Made by a program: the position numbers and the translations under genes. Of a stretch of 64,000 nt of DNA, positions 9,396-21,820 are shown piece after piece. Origin of the DNA: Phoma sp. XZ068 (Eukaryota > Ascomycota > Dothideomycetes > Pleosporales > Didymellaceae). Numbering within the stretch: position 1 is the first letter of the stretch; every line of letters begins with the position of its first letter. The notes beneath the pieces are model-generated. The model did no database searches. It was given only the letters and a program-made list of their open reading frames with translations, and was not told where the DNA came from. The stretch spans positions 1,240,001 through 1,304,000 of the forward strand of contig ML240445.1 in the NCBI GenBank assembly GCA_004835665.1, given 5' to 3'.

Positions 9396-12300
9396 GATGT
9401 CGAGGTGAATGTCGGACTGATCTTTTGTAGATAGCAATGAGGCCGATTGATATTAAAGACCGACGTAGATACTCGACAGTAGAGTTTGAACTAAAGTTGA
9501 ACGACAGGCGGCGAGACTGATCAGGTAGATCGACAGAGGCAAGTACCCGTGGTCAGAAGGAAGTCGATCCGAGTAATAATGGAAGGAGTGACAGGGCGGT
9601 CAGTCGACCTCGATCATGGTGGATCGCAGGTACAGTCGGCAGATTTGGAACGAGGAAACAATCGTCTGACGTGACTGTGGATATTGGAACCTGGGAGGGC
9701 AGATACGGATATAGTGTTACTACGGGACAGGTGGAGGGGGCTTAGAGGGCGGAGACTTGGTCATGCGTGAGTGGCTCGCTCCACAAGACCCCGGGCAGAC
9801 GTATGGTATGTGACTAGCGGAGCCAAAAGAGAAAGAACAAAGCGTAGTTGTTCGGCAAGAAGCAGCGGAGGCGCACCGAGCGAGGGGAGTCTTGCGGCTT
9901 GTAGAGACGGTGGACCTTGGCTTGTGGCGATATGCAGGTACAAAGCGCAACTACCTGATGGTGGGCTGCAAAGTCTGTTAGTAGGGCAAAGGCTCTGAAA
10001 TATCGGTGAGCACGACACTAAGTGGGAGACCATGGGCAAGCTAATTTGGTCTGCCTTGGAATCACCCCGCCCGTTGCGAAGGTGCACAGTCCACGATAGG
10101 CAGTTGCTCCTTCCCGGTGCCTGAGAGAAACGTGGCGCTGTTGAGCAGCCAGCGTTGAATGTGCTGTTCGCTCCGAGATTCTGTTGATGGCCGGCGCTCC
10201 AATCCGGAGCCATTGCGCAGCCCAGCGCTGCAGGACGGAGGCTGACCTGCTTCAACGACAACGCACATGTTTGCGCCATCCGACAGTCTTTCTTGACCGT
10301 CTCCCTGCTGTTCGGAGGAGTGGTCCAAACAAAGACAAGCAAAAGCTCAGACTCAAGGGCGCCGGCCGCTTGCTCGCTTCGGTGGGGTGCACTGGCACCA
10401 CGTCGATCTGCGAAACACCACCATCGCCCTTTGAGCCTGGCGGCAACTACATGACATGGGCAGTTCGATCCAATCCCGTTCGCAAGCGGGCTCTAGGTGC
10501 GTCCCGTCGCGATACCTGCTTTTTATTAGCTTCAGACATCAAGGCCACGCATCCTGGGAGGAGTGCGTTCTGGATGAGCGAACAGCAAGATCGAGAACGC
10601 GCCAGCTTCAGATTGTTGGCATTCAATGTTGACGAACCCTGGACGTTGTTTCGGTGATGTGAGCCGACGACAAAGCGCGCTGATAACACTGCATTGTACC
10701 CCGGCTTCAACGGCCTCCTCCTGCAGGACACTGGAGGATAGTTGCAGGACGCACTGACGAGTTCTTTGTCTTAAGCTGTTGCTTGGTCGACACTTTGCCA
10801 GGTCAGTTTATGCTTACTTACATCCTTTGATGCTTCACTTGGGGGCCATCTCTTATGGAGCCAATGGTACTCTCATGTCCCTATTCTGCGGATGACAGGA
10901 GGCTCAGCTGAAACACAGCTGAAGGGCCTGAATTCCAGCTTGGTGACGATTTCCGCGATCGGTCCACTATCGATACCACGACAATGGCACGGATCCATAT
11001 CGTCCTTGCCTCTCACAATTCGGCTAGTCAAAGAGTTGTTGGTCCTCGGCCTGAATATGTGCGGATGCGGCCAGCCTGTACGGCCAGTTACATATCGAGG
11101 CTTGGCCAGGGCGCTTCACGCTCAAAAGAGTAATCAATATCTTTGCTGGTATCAAAGAATTTGGAAATCAATGTCTATTCTGGTGCGAGCCGTGCAATCT
11201 CCAATCCTTGAATTCTATCTCGGAATCATGACCCATACGGAAGCCCTGTCGGACGGTATGATGCACCAAACAATCCGTGATTCATCCAGATGAGATATCA
11301 GGTCGCTACCAGGCTCCCTTCGGCACTGCGCGCAATTCTGATCAACACCATAGGAAAATAGAACTGGCATGATATAGCATGCAGTCGTCGACGAAAGAAT
11401 ATTACAACCTCCATAGGCCAAGAAGTTGGCAAGTCCACCAACAACACGCTCTTGCCGCCGAATCCGTGGAGTTTGGTAGAGTTTGTTCCTGGATCCACAG
11501 GGATGAGTTCACCGGCTAAATTGCGTACCTGCACGTGGACCTGATCGTCAACGCCATCAAGCGAGTTGACCCACTTAGCGGAGGGTTGTCATTTCGGTGG
11601 CGCGGGAAAGTCAGAATCCAGTCATGGCTCTCGCATCTTTCGTATTGTAACCTCGCATATCATACGTTGAGAAAGGGTGGTGTTCGACTCTCAATTTGAG
11701 AGAACCGGTTCTCCAACTCTGCGAACCGCTGCCCACACCAATGGAGAAGGTGTCAAGAACGCCAGCAAACAAGGTTCGTCCGAATGGAACCAATCAAATC
11801 CACTTTGTGCCATACTGCCGCAGACCGTTTGCAAGCTCCGGCATAGCTTTGCATTTGCAGTTAACGCCGGCCTTCTCCAATTTTCTCAGACGTCAAGCCT
11901 GGATGCCAGTGTGATGACCCTGACACCAGAACCCCCTCACCAGCTGATCGTCCCGCATGGCATTTTGAATCGGCATCGCATCGGCCAAAGCACCACCAGA
12001 CGGTTCGTGCAATTGCAAGAATTTCTATTGGACTCGTTAAACATGCCTGAAATGAAACTCGACAACCTCAGCGCGTTTATCTGAATGCACAACTTGCACC
12101 GCTATGTGCCGCTCTCAATATACCAAGTTATATTATGACAATCAGCGGCACCGCAGATGATGATGATACGGCTCGGAATGCAGAAGACGTCGCTTTCGTC
12201 TTGGGGCTTAGGCGGGGTATGAGTCGCAAGTGTTGCTGGCCTCAAGGCTAGCAAACTAGCTTCAGGACCTCTCCAAGGACTGATCGTGAAGTACGTACTT

Positions 12301-13784
12301 CACCGCTCTTTACAGACGCCGATTCAATATTGATTTTCCATTCCTTCATGCCGGTCTTGCGCCGCGACTCATCTCTACGAACCCGTGGACCGCACTCGAT
12401 TTAACTCTGAGTCGTCTACCAATGTCGGTGATGGTTGCGTTACAGAACACAGAGCATATAACTTCCTCCTATCTCTCACCAGGACAATGCGTAGCGATCG
12501 CCACTAAGATGTGCATGCTCTTGTATCGCGCAGTAATGGAAAAGACTTTTGTCGAAAATCCGCAGCGATCGAAGACAGACTTGTTGACTATCTTCATCTC
12601 CAACGTCGTATGGAAAGCCATACATCTCATTTTTACAATGAGATCGTCGGGACAAACAGGCAAACCTAAAACCTGGATACTGTAAATCGATGTTTCATCT
12701 TCATCTAAACAAGATTGTTCTCTGCAGCATACATGTAAAGGGAACCACATCTCTGGAATTTTTCATGCAAATATCAGGCCCTCCCATATTACGCACAGCT
12801 CACCGGGACCTCCTGGTCATCGCAACGTCCCTCGCCGAACCTTTCGTGAACCTTTCGGTCTCTCCCGCAGCTTTCCACCGCCCATGTCAGCACAGACAAC
12901 CAATCGCCCATTTGTCACGCCCTGGAAACCTTATTTCAGCACCCAACCCTCAAGAAGGCAGGACCACACCACACTACAGCACTAGCGCAGAATCGGACCA
13001 AACTCGTAATCGAACTCTCCCACGCCCCGGATCCAACTCGCAATTTGGGGTGCAGATGCATGCAGCAACATGTAGGTGTAATGCAAGATGCCGAGTTCAT
13101 CACATTGATTGATGATGTTGCGCACGCCAATTGCTCGGATATGCCCCCGAGGGTACTGACGCGCTATAAGGCTGAAGTAGACAAATTCAACAGAAGGGGC
13201 AACTGTCGTATCACCAGCAGAGTTTCGGCGCTGTATGTTGGTGCTTAGGGCCGGGAACCTGTTGGTGGTTTTCCGGGGTTGTGGCACATACCTGCTCGCC
13301 ATTGCGGTCGTGAAGGTGAGCAACTGAGACGCGATACGACTGGTTGTAATTGAGATCGAAGGCAATGTAATGCCTCGCTAGAACTCACCTATTGGGCACA
13401 GCACGCTTTACTCTCCCTACACTTCGGCGACTCCGCAATCCTCAGATTCGGCAAATCCAACCGAACTTCGCACTCAGCTGGCATGCTCCCCGGTCTCGGC
13501 TCTTGTCGATCTATCCTATGAGGCTGTGAACGGTAAAGAGGTGCATGATCGTGGCTTTGCGCGGCGTATGTTCAGGTTTCTCCTCATCTAAACTCTATTG
13601 AGTGCTTTGCGCGAGAATTCCAAACCTTGTGCGTTGATTTCGACGACATGATATCAGAAGAGAACATAACAACTCACTTTAGGTCAAATGACCGCAGCAT
13701 GGGGTGCTTGAGGGGTAAAGATCTAGGTCCTGTGACATCTTGACGTACAGTGTAACTAACAGTATTGCTCTTTCACGCTAACCC
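9396..13784. other. 4.4-kb gene-poor interval with traces of decayed coding sequence
   Basis: No intact gene is supported. Base composition looks close to that of the neighbours, so this is not an obvious AT-rich RIP block. Three open stretches stand out and are not assigned: minus strand 11914-11611 (protein-like but with an internal TGA), minus strand 13365-12982, and plus strand 13045-13248. The part at 9400-9760 is probably the 5' leader and promoter of the membrane protein gene. The part just above 13784 is downstream of DIS3. Confidence 0.4.
11611..11914 (-). pseudogene. Possible decayed gene fragment, unidentified
   Basis: On the minus strand, one frame reads as plausible protein for about 97 codons, including KAMPELANGLRQYGTKW and then LVPFGRTLFAGVLDTFSIG, with a single TGA between them. 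Further upstream the same frame has more TGA, TAA and TAG codons where CGA, CAA or CAG would fit. This is the pattern left by C-to-T decay such as RIP. The family is not recognised. This could be chance, so confidence is low. Confidence 0.2.
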
Positions 13785-16700
13785 TTACACCAGGGTCAGC
13801 TTGACCTTCCTCTTTCCAGTGCTCTCCTCCATCTCATCTGTGATCCTGACCATAACCCTCTCGAACAATTCCACACTCCTGTTTACGTCACCCTTGATAT
13901 TCAATTGGTAGTTGTCAGCATCGAACTCGGCGTCCGGCTCAGGTGTACCTAGATCCCTCAAACGGATCAGACTCTCGATACCAAAGCGGGGTACGAAGAC
14001 AACGAAGCCGTTGGAGAAGATTTTCATAATGAAACCCTCCTCCTTGAGGTCCTTGCCCTTCAGCGCTTGGCCGACGTAGTACTCGATAGAAGCACGTCCA
14101 GCCATTTGTGCGTTGCGGTGACGAACGTTGATGTTCTTGCAGACGGCTTCGAGTTTGGCTTTTGAGTGCAGACTGTTGTCAAGCTGCTCGTACTCAATGG
14201 CAGCGGCAAGTTGCCGATGGGCTTCGAGATCGGCGTAACGACGGATGGGTGATGTGAAATGTGTGTAAATCTCACTGGCAAGACCATAATGCCTGAATTC
14301 GGGATACGCCTGGGTGCCCGCGCAGAAGTACTCTGCAGACATCATGCATCGTGTAGCCATGATTCTGACGAGGGTGTTGAAGAACGGGTTGTTCGGATCG
14401 ATGCATTTGTCGAGGGAGTCTGCTACTGCACCAGAACTGTCACTTCGGAGCTCCAGACCCTTTTTCACCTTCAGCTGGTTTGCGAGTTCCTCAAAGTTAG
14501 ACTTGGGAGGCGCAGCGTGACGACGAAGCAAAGCAGTCTGTGGGAAGGCTTCGTAATTCCTCGCCGCGACGCTGATGTTGGCGAGCAACATGAATTCTTC
14601 GACGAGAGAGTTTGTGGCCAACGACTTCTTCACGTGGACGTCAACCGGGTCTGAAGTCTCAGATTCTGATCGGACCTTGACTTCAGGCGATGCAAGGTTT
14701 AGTGCTCCAGCGTCCATTCGCTTTTGCTTCAGCTTTTGAGATAGCATCAACAAAGTGCGCATGCCGGTTGTGAGCTCATCTTGTTGCGATGCATCATCGA
14801 TACGCAACTGGGCTTGTTCGTAACTAAAAGCTTCTCTCGACCGGATTACAGACTTTGTAAAGTGTGAGTTGATGATATCGGCGTTCTCGTTGACCTCCCA
14901 GATGACGGAAAATGCATATCGCTCGACGTAGGGCTTCAGTGAGCAAAGGTCTGTTCCAAGAAGCATCGGAAGCATGTCGATACGCTTGTCAACAAGGTAA
15001 ACTGTTGTACCGCGCTGACTAGCCTCCTTGTCCATGGCGTTGTTCGGCTTCACAAAATGTGATACATCGGCGATGTGCACACCGACCTCGAAGTTGCCGT
15101 TGGGCAACTTTCTTGCATGTAGTGCATCATCAATATCAACACAACCAGGAGGGTCAATACTGCAGACGATGAGATCACGCAGATCTTTTCGCCCCTTCCA
15201 ACCTGGGTCCTCTGTGCTCGCGGGTACCTTCCAGTCATGTCCTTCAGCAGGTAAACAATCCAGTACTGTCTTGGGGAAGGGTTTGTATTGTACGTCCCAT
15301 TCCAGTAGCAGAGCTTCGGTCTCGGCTCCCTTGGATTCTAGCTCACCGAGCGAGCGCACGAAATGTCCAACTGGATACCTAGAGTCCTTGTCCCATGAGT
15401 CGATAGTCGCAAGAATACGCTGCCCAAGGAGCTCTCCAGCTTGACGAGTTCTTATCCGGATTTTTGGCACACGCTTGTCCATAGGTACAAGGAAGACCGT
15501 CTGCTGCTGTCTGCTCGTCTTCGCAGTTGAGCGTACCGAGTCGCGGTCGATGTGGCCTACGTATTGCCGCCAGTTTCTCTTAATGATGCCGACAACGCGT
15601 GCAGTGGGCTGTGCCTTGCCCTCGGTGCTCTGTCCATGTGCACGTTTGACCTCTTCTTGTAACGCTCGCTTCTCCCTCTCCGTTACCACGTTCTCGCCCT
15701 CCTCCTGCTCAGCGTTGTCGTTCTTGGCAACTGTGTCTTCCTCAACAATCTTAGTCGATGGTGCCTTCCATTGGTCCTGGGGCAAGACTTCGACTACCAC
15801 AACGTCACCAGAAACCGCTCGGTTGCTGTTCTCGCGGCCTAGGACTATAAGAGATTTGTCAAACGCGGGAACGTTTACTGAGCCTTCCAGGTAATTGTAT
15901 TGGGAGACGTTAAATATTCCTTGGTGCAAGGTGCCAGCTTTCACGCCAGTCATCATCTTCGAGATCGAGAAATGGTCGGGATAGAATACTTCAGGCTTCT
16001 TCGAGCGGACTTCTCTCTGTTCCTGTGCAGCACTAATCATATCCAGTAACTCGTGTGCGTTCTCCAGACCCGACACAAAGTCAGATAACGTCATGCCAGG
16101 GACGTTTTCTGCCTTAGCCTTGCGCAAATTGTCTCTATCGTCGGTGATCATGACCACAGTAGGTATGCGCTTCTGTTTCTTGCTTCGTGCAGCCACTGCC
16201 TCGGTGATGTGCTGGTTGTACCATTGTACAGCCCTTCTGACAGCTCGATCATTGCGGTCGTTGATCGTCTCTCCCTGATCACGGGGAATGTGTGTTTCTT
16301 GACGAAACTCGTTGAAGAAGACATAGAAGCGCTTCCCCTCGTTCTTCGTTAGTGCAATCAAACGATGATACAGTGGCAATGATCGGTTCTTGACTTCCTC
16401 GAGCACGGTTTGGAGTACTATGACATCGTGGAAAGCTGTCTCAACTTCGAATAAATCCATTCCAGTAAGAAAGGCGTTAGTGTCGGGTACAAGGTACTGT
16501 CCATTGGGAAAACTCTTCGATCCAGCCGGTGTATCTGAAAGTACAAATGGTGCAACTATCTGGAGGTTAGTTGTGCCCGTGCCCGTAGAGTCCAGAACCC
16601 ACCTTTCTTTGAGTAATCCGTCGGCGCAATCTCTAGGCATTCTCTGCATAGATTTGACGAGCACGGGATGTCTTGTCGAAGGTACAGCTCCCTTACAATT

Positions 16701-16804
16701 TTTTGGACCTTGCCACTCTTCGTTGATCGTACATAAACCTTGCTCGACAGGTTGGCCTGGCCACGATCGGCAACAGTTGATCTCTTCAAGCTGAAGTACT
16801 CCAT
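13785..16804 (-). CDS. DIS3: Exosome catalytic subunit DIS3/RRP44 (PIN + RNase II)
   Basis: Two exons, 16804-16603 and 16555-13785, encode 990 residues. Exon 1 carries the N-terminal CR3-type zinc motif (IPCSSNLCREC) seen in all DIS3 proteins. Splicing at GTGGGT...GATAG gives KKVAPFVLSD in frame. Then come a PIN domain (LVPDTNAFL, Asp about 92), cold-shock domains, the RNB exonuclease core (GCVDIDDALH, Asp at about 541, 543 and 544) and a C-terminal S1 domain. DIS3 is the only processive 3'-5' exonuclease and endonuclease of the nuclear and cytoplasmic RNA exosome. Length fits the family (yeast about 1000). An open frame reaching 16970 is not the true N-terminus. It is divergent from VMA13, with 241 bp between starts. 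Confidence 0.93.
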
Positions 16805-17045
16805 GACTCCAGATTTGGATGCGTCGAGTACGCGGTGTTGTTGTCGCCGATTGGTAGCTTATTCGAAAAAGTGCAGGTTGATGCCAAGGCGGACCCACTT
16901 TTCGATGGTAGTGCCCGAGCTCCAGCAAGATGACGATGTTGCAGCAGCTTGGTGGGCCGCGACCCAGCACAACATCCCATCTTCGTCGCGCCTCCGCAGC
17001 TCCTCGACCGCGATCTTAACTGCTCGTTCGCAGCAGCCTTCTACA

Positions 17046-18610
17046 ATGTCGTCGCTAGACCCGCCGACGTATCTTACCTCAATCCAGAACAACATCCGTG
17101 CCCGGCCCATATCATGGGAAGGCGCAGTGCGGGCCAAGACGATCACAGACGAAGACCTTAAGAAGATCAAGTCAATTGACAAGGTGCGCAAGGAACAGCG
17201 CAAGCAGACAATCGAGTCCGATGTGAATAGCTTCGCCACGCTACTGCTGGGTGGAGATGGCGCGCAGAGCATCTTCGAGGCGGCAGCGAAACGCCAGGAC
17301 ATCATTCACTACATGCTGGTGCTGTTGGGGGATATCATTGATGGTATGCCGTCTTCGTGCTGTAAGACAATATAGCAGCCTAGTACTGATACCCGTTTAG
17401 ACATCCCGGCACTCTCGTCAGCTCTTATCCAGCATCCAGCACCATACAAGCCTTTCCTGCCGCTGCTGAAGGCTTCATCGAACAACGAAGATCCTGTCCC
17501 GCTACTTACATCCTCGGTCCTTTCGGGTCTCATCTCACACGCCGTCGTAACACCATCGAAGGATACCGCGCAGCTCGATCAAGCTCTCCCACAGCTTTAC
17601 ACCTACCTTTCGACACTCGCGAAGTCATCGGATGCTGGGCTTCAGGATATTGCTGTCCGGGAATACTCCGCGGTGCTCCGTAGCACAAAGGCAAGGCATT
17701 TGTTCTGGAAGCAAAGAAAGGAGACGCTCGACCCCTTGTTCGACATCTTGCGATCTGCAGCAGGGTCAGGCAACGATCGCGATTCGACCCTTTACAGTGG
17801 TGGTAGCACCCGTAGTGCCGGAGACAGCGGTCTGTCTGGCGGCGTAGGGCTGCAGCTGCTCTACCACGTTCTCCTTGTTATCTGGCAGCTTAGCTTTGAA
17901 GGCGAACTTGTTGGTGATGGTCTCCAAGAGTAGGTTTACTACGGACTTGCCTCCTGGCTTTGCTAACAGCCTCCAGTGAGCACGATATTGTCGTTCTGTA
18001 CACAGGTCTGTTGCGCGTGTCGCCCAAGGAGAAGACTACCCGCCTCCTTCTCTCCACTCTCGTCAACCTCCTTACAACCAACCGCCAAACATTGTTGCCT
18101 ACAGCCGTCCTTGCCCGTCTGCCAGCCTTGCTCAACAGCCTAAAATCGCGCCATTTGACCGATGAGGATGCCCTCGAGGACCTCAAGGCTCTTACAGAGC
18201 TTCTCGAGGAGTACACTAAGACACAAACGACGTTCGACGAGTATGCGGCAGAGTTACAGTCTGGTCATCTCCGCTGGTCTCCACCTCACCGTAACCCTAC
18301 TTTCTGGCGAGACAACGCTCGCCGCATCTTGGATGAGAACAAGGGAGAGCTGCCTAGAAAGCTCGCAGAGATTCTTTCCAAGAGTTGGGAGAATGATAAG
18401 CAGGTGCTCGCTATTGGATGCAACGACGTTGCATGCCTTGTGAAGGAGGTGCCAGAGAAGCGACAACAGCTGGAGAAGCTAGGTTTGAAGGGCAGAGTCA
18501 TGGAGCTTATGCAAGAGGCAGATGAAAGTGTAAGATGGGAAAGCCTGAGAGCTGTTGGAGAGTGGCTTAGGTACAGCTTCGAGTCTAAAAGCGAGCTGGC
18601 TATGAGATAG
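17046..18610 (+). CDS. VMA13: V-type proton ATPase subunit H
   Basis: Three exons (17046-17343, 17401-17929, 17977-18610) encode 486 residues. Both introns join in frame and have TTTAG and CCAG acceptors. The protein is made of armadillo/HEAT-like helical repeats. Segments such as YLTSIQNNIRARPISWEG near the start and WSPPHRNPTFWRDNARRI near the C-terminus are characteristic of subunit H. This subunit sits at the V1/Vo interface, is needed for activity, and silences ATP hydrolysis in free V1. It therefore supports vacuolar acidification. A Ser/Gly-rich insert (about residues 245-265) interrupts the middle repeats. Divergent from DIS3. Confidence 0.93.
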
Positions 18611-18846
18611 AACCACTTCCGCTGTCAGTGTTTGGTCCATTTGAAGCGATGTAGTGTTTTCCTGTTACTGTACATTTGCAAGGCTAGGTCGCGCTCATGG
18701 CCTCATAGACCATCTTGCATCACATTATACACATATGAATGATCAACACTCATGAATCGTGAGGATTCTGAGCAGAAAGTGATGCTGACGAACAGTCGAA
18801 CAGGGTTCAGCTACAATATGAGGCATAATCGAAGCCATGTTTTTCC

Positions 18847-20681
18847 TCACCGATTCTTCAGTTCAATCCTCACAGTGGCCTCCATGCCATCGATCCAGGT
18901 TCCTATCGACCTTGTCCCAGGGGTGATCTCAACTTCTCGCATAACTTTACTTGTGGTCGCCTCCCCCTCGCTATCCTCAGAGTCCCAGTCCTCGTTCTCA
19001 ACATCAGCCATTGTCCTCCTCACTGGTACCCAATCGCCGGTCTCCCATATGAGCCTACATTCCATGGGAATGACACCAAAGTCCTTGCCCACAACACCAA
19101 GAACAGTGTATACAGTGCAGCTCATTGGGATTTCCACCTCATGTGCCTTCGCTTTGTCGCTCGCCAGATAGAACTTGATCCTCAGCAGTCGAGCGGCAAG
19201 CGAGTTCGGATTCACTGCGTTTTTATTGCGCTTGATATCTGGTTCTCCATACTCTTCACACAGCCACTTGTATCTCGGATGGTTCCTCAGGATTTGCTCT
19301 CCTAGATTCTCAGGCGCGAACTGTACTTCCTTCACAATGAGCGATAAGTAGTAAGATTCGGCATTCAACCGCTCCTTATCGCTGATAGGACTATGGTTCA
19401 GTGTCTTGAGATTTCCAAGTCGAGCAAGTGTGAGCATGTAGCCATCGTCTGCGGTAAGATGGCGGCCATCGGGTGCCTGTAGTGTCTCGTAGAGCGGGTT
19501 GTGGGAGACGCGGAGACTCGTGAGACCGGGGAAGACGTGCTCAAGCTGCTCGATGAAAGACCAAGTTGCTATATCATTGAAGGATAAATCGACTTCCTTT
19601 AGGGTCGCGGGGAATGTAAGTTGTGGTGCGCCGACGTCGGAGATTTTGTTGGACTTGAGGACAAGACGCTGCAAGTTCGGCATTTTGGTCAATGATTCGA
19701 GCGATGAAAGCGAGGGAAATCTATTCTCCTCCAAAGTAAGGTCGGTGATGGTCGGATTCAGGACGTGCGCTGTCAGGCCCGAATAAAAATTGCTGGATGC
19801 TGAGAATGTAGTGAGAGCAGAGAACTGGTGTGTGATATTGACAAGGTCTTCCCATGGTAGCAGATTGTTTTCTAACTTCAGTGTCGTGATATTGGCGAAT
19901 ATTCGGAGGCAGCGCTCCAGTTCGACCTTGGTCAGTGACGTGTCTGTGAAACGCGTTCCGTCTACTCTCAGACTTCTCAATCGGTCTAGTTGTTCACAAA
20001 TCGAAGCAACTTCTTTCCATTCCTCAAAGAGGTTTCGACTGAGGTCCAGCTCGTAGGTCTTTGGGCACGCATCTTTGATGTCCGTTGCGCCCTGAGGCCA
20101 CTCCAGCTCATCATCGACTCTTGCGCTCTGCCTGGCCTCAGGCCTCCACATGCGCAAGCCGTCCAGGATGACGAATTTCAGCTCTTCTAATTGAGCAAGC
20201 TGTCGTCTGATCTTGTCAAATCCAACCTCTTCTGCGACCTTGCCGTTGAAGCGAATTGGTTGATTCAGCCTCGCTGCTGGGTCTTTCTTTGCTCTTGAAT
20301 TATCTCCCTCTTTCATGACAAAAACCACCTGTACGCTCGGATCTTCGAAGTCATCGTCTGCGTACTTCGCTTTCAATGCTTCTACGAATGAGCGTGGTAC
20401 ATCCGGCTTCCGGGTTGGTCTGATGAAAGATCCTGCTGTTGCATGCGTACTAAGGCCTGGCCACAGATCAGCTATGAACCTGCCTTGTCTGTGGGCTGGT
20501 AGCTGTTACACTTGAAGTACCTGTGACCTTGATGTTCACCAGAGTGCTTTCCGCGAGTAGGATCGTCCCACTCCACACCCAACCACTCTCCTTTTGTACC
20601 TTCGACTGCGCCACGATACCGAACGGTGCAGAGTTGGCCATCAAAGGAAAGCCTTTTGCCAATGTAGATATGTGTCGCCAT
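18847..20681 (-). CDS. TBCE: Tubulin-folding cofactor E (CAP-Gly, LRR, ubiquitin-like)
   Basis: Two exons, 20681-20510 and 20456-18847, encode 593 residues. The start at ATG 20681 (MATHIYIGKRLSFDG) leads into an N-terminal CAP-Gly domain (GTKGEWLGVEWDDP). The intron 20509-20457 (GTAACA...GCCAG) restores FKCLSTHATAGSFIRPTRKP, the conserved end of CAP-Gly. The middle holds leucine-rich repeats (about 160-400) and the C-terminus a ubiquitin-like fold. TBCE (yeast Pac2) binds alpha-tubulin and, with cofactors C and D, releases assembly-competent heterodimers. A 5' extension without ATG is open to 20744 and is taken as leader. Divergent from SF3A2. Confidence 0.9.
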
Positions 20682-21064
20682 GAGATCGTCGAGAGAAGCC
20701 TGCCCGGCAGACTTTTCCTCGCGGTTTTGAGATGAAGCTGACACAATCCCTCGATACTAGTACGATATTCCCTAGTGTAATACAGGGAGCTCTACCACCT
20801 CATAAATCATTAAACGAACCCGCGATTGTATTATGGGCATGCGCCTCACCAGACGAAGTGTTGCATCCAAGCCACAGCTTACGTAATTGTACTAGCGTGG
20901 TTCCTGGATCGCGCTTCCACAATCTCTAGGTTATCAACTCAATCTCAGCGCGCAACGACAGAAAACCTCCACACGATACACACATACGACTTCACGACTC
21001 CAAATAGAAGTCTCCCAGCGACGCTCGACTCACGACTGAAAGTAGCATATAATCACGCATAAGC
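20682..21064. promoter_or_regulatory. Shared promoter region of TBCE and SF3A2
   Basis: 383 bp between two outward-facing start codons. It must carry both promoters and 5' leaders. No TATA-like element stands out. Confidence 0.5.
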
Positions 21065-21820
21065 ATGGACTACCAGGTATGTTATGGGATTTGATGGCTG
21101 AAAGGCAGCTGCTAACAGTGCCAGAATCGCGCAGGTTCCAAATTTGGTGGCGGTGGTGTCGCCTCAAGCTCAGCAACTAATGCCGACCGACGAGAGCGTC
21201 TCCGAAAGCTTGCGCTCGAGACTATTGACCTCGACAAAGATCCATACTTCTTCAAGAATCACGTTGGAAGCTTCGAATGCCGCCTATGTCTTACAGTACA
21301 CCAAAACGATGGCTCATACCTAGCCCATACACAAGGACGGAAGCATCAGACAAACTTGGCACGACGTGCCGCGAAAGAGCAGCGAGAAGGAAAGAAGGAT
21401 GATGCTGGGCAGCAGGGTCTACTTGCCGGCGTGCAAGTGAAGAAGAATGTCATCAAGATTGGCCGACCCGGATACCGGATAACGAAAGTTCGCGATCCGA
21501 TTACCCGCCAGAATGGACTTCTGTTCCAATTCCAATTTCCTGATATCACACCTAATACTATCCCACGAGTACGTTTTATGAGCGCATACGAGCAGAAGAT
21601 AGAAGACCCCGACCCGAACTACCAGTACTTTATTGTTGCTGGAGAGCCTTACGAGACTGTTGCGGTCAAGCTGCAGGCACGCGAGGTGGACAGACGGGAA
21701 GGCAAATTCTGGACTTGGTTTGACGATGACAGCAAGGAGTTCTGGTGTCAACTACTCTTCAAGACTGAGCGCGACGAGCGATTTAGCGCTGTTCCCGGAC
21801 TGGCACCTGGTCGCAAATAA
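21065..21820 (+). CDS. SF3A2: Splicing factor 3A subunit 2 (PRP11/SAP62)
   Basis: A 12-nt first exon (21065-21076, MDYQ) is joined to 21125-21820 through a GTATGT...CCAG intron, giving 235 residues. The start NRAGSKFGGGGVAS, the matrin/U1-type C2H2 zinc finger (FECRLCLTVHQNDGSYLAHT, closed by QGRKH) and the segment RPGYRITKVRDPITRQNGL are diagnostic for SF3A2. This protein is part of the U2 snRNP SF3a complex and helps recognise the branch site. It lacks the proline-rich tail of the animal protein, as usual in fungi. The tiny first exon carrying only the start is a common fungal arrangement. Confidence 0.95.

Noticed and set aside
9761..10342. 193-codon minus-strand ORF
   Set aside because: No domain, overlaps several other ORFs on both strands, and shows no convincing start or splice context.
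16805..16970. DIS3 start at 16970 without intron
   Set aside because: That reading lacks the conserved N-terminal zinc motif, which lies in another frame and is recovered by the 16602-16556 intron.
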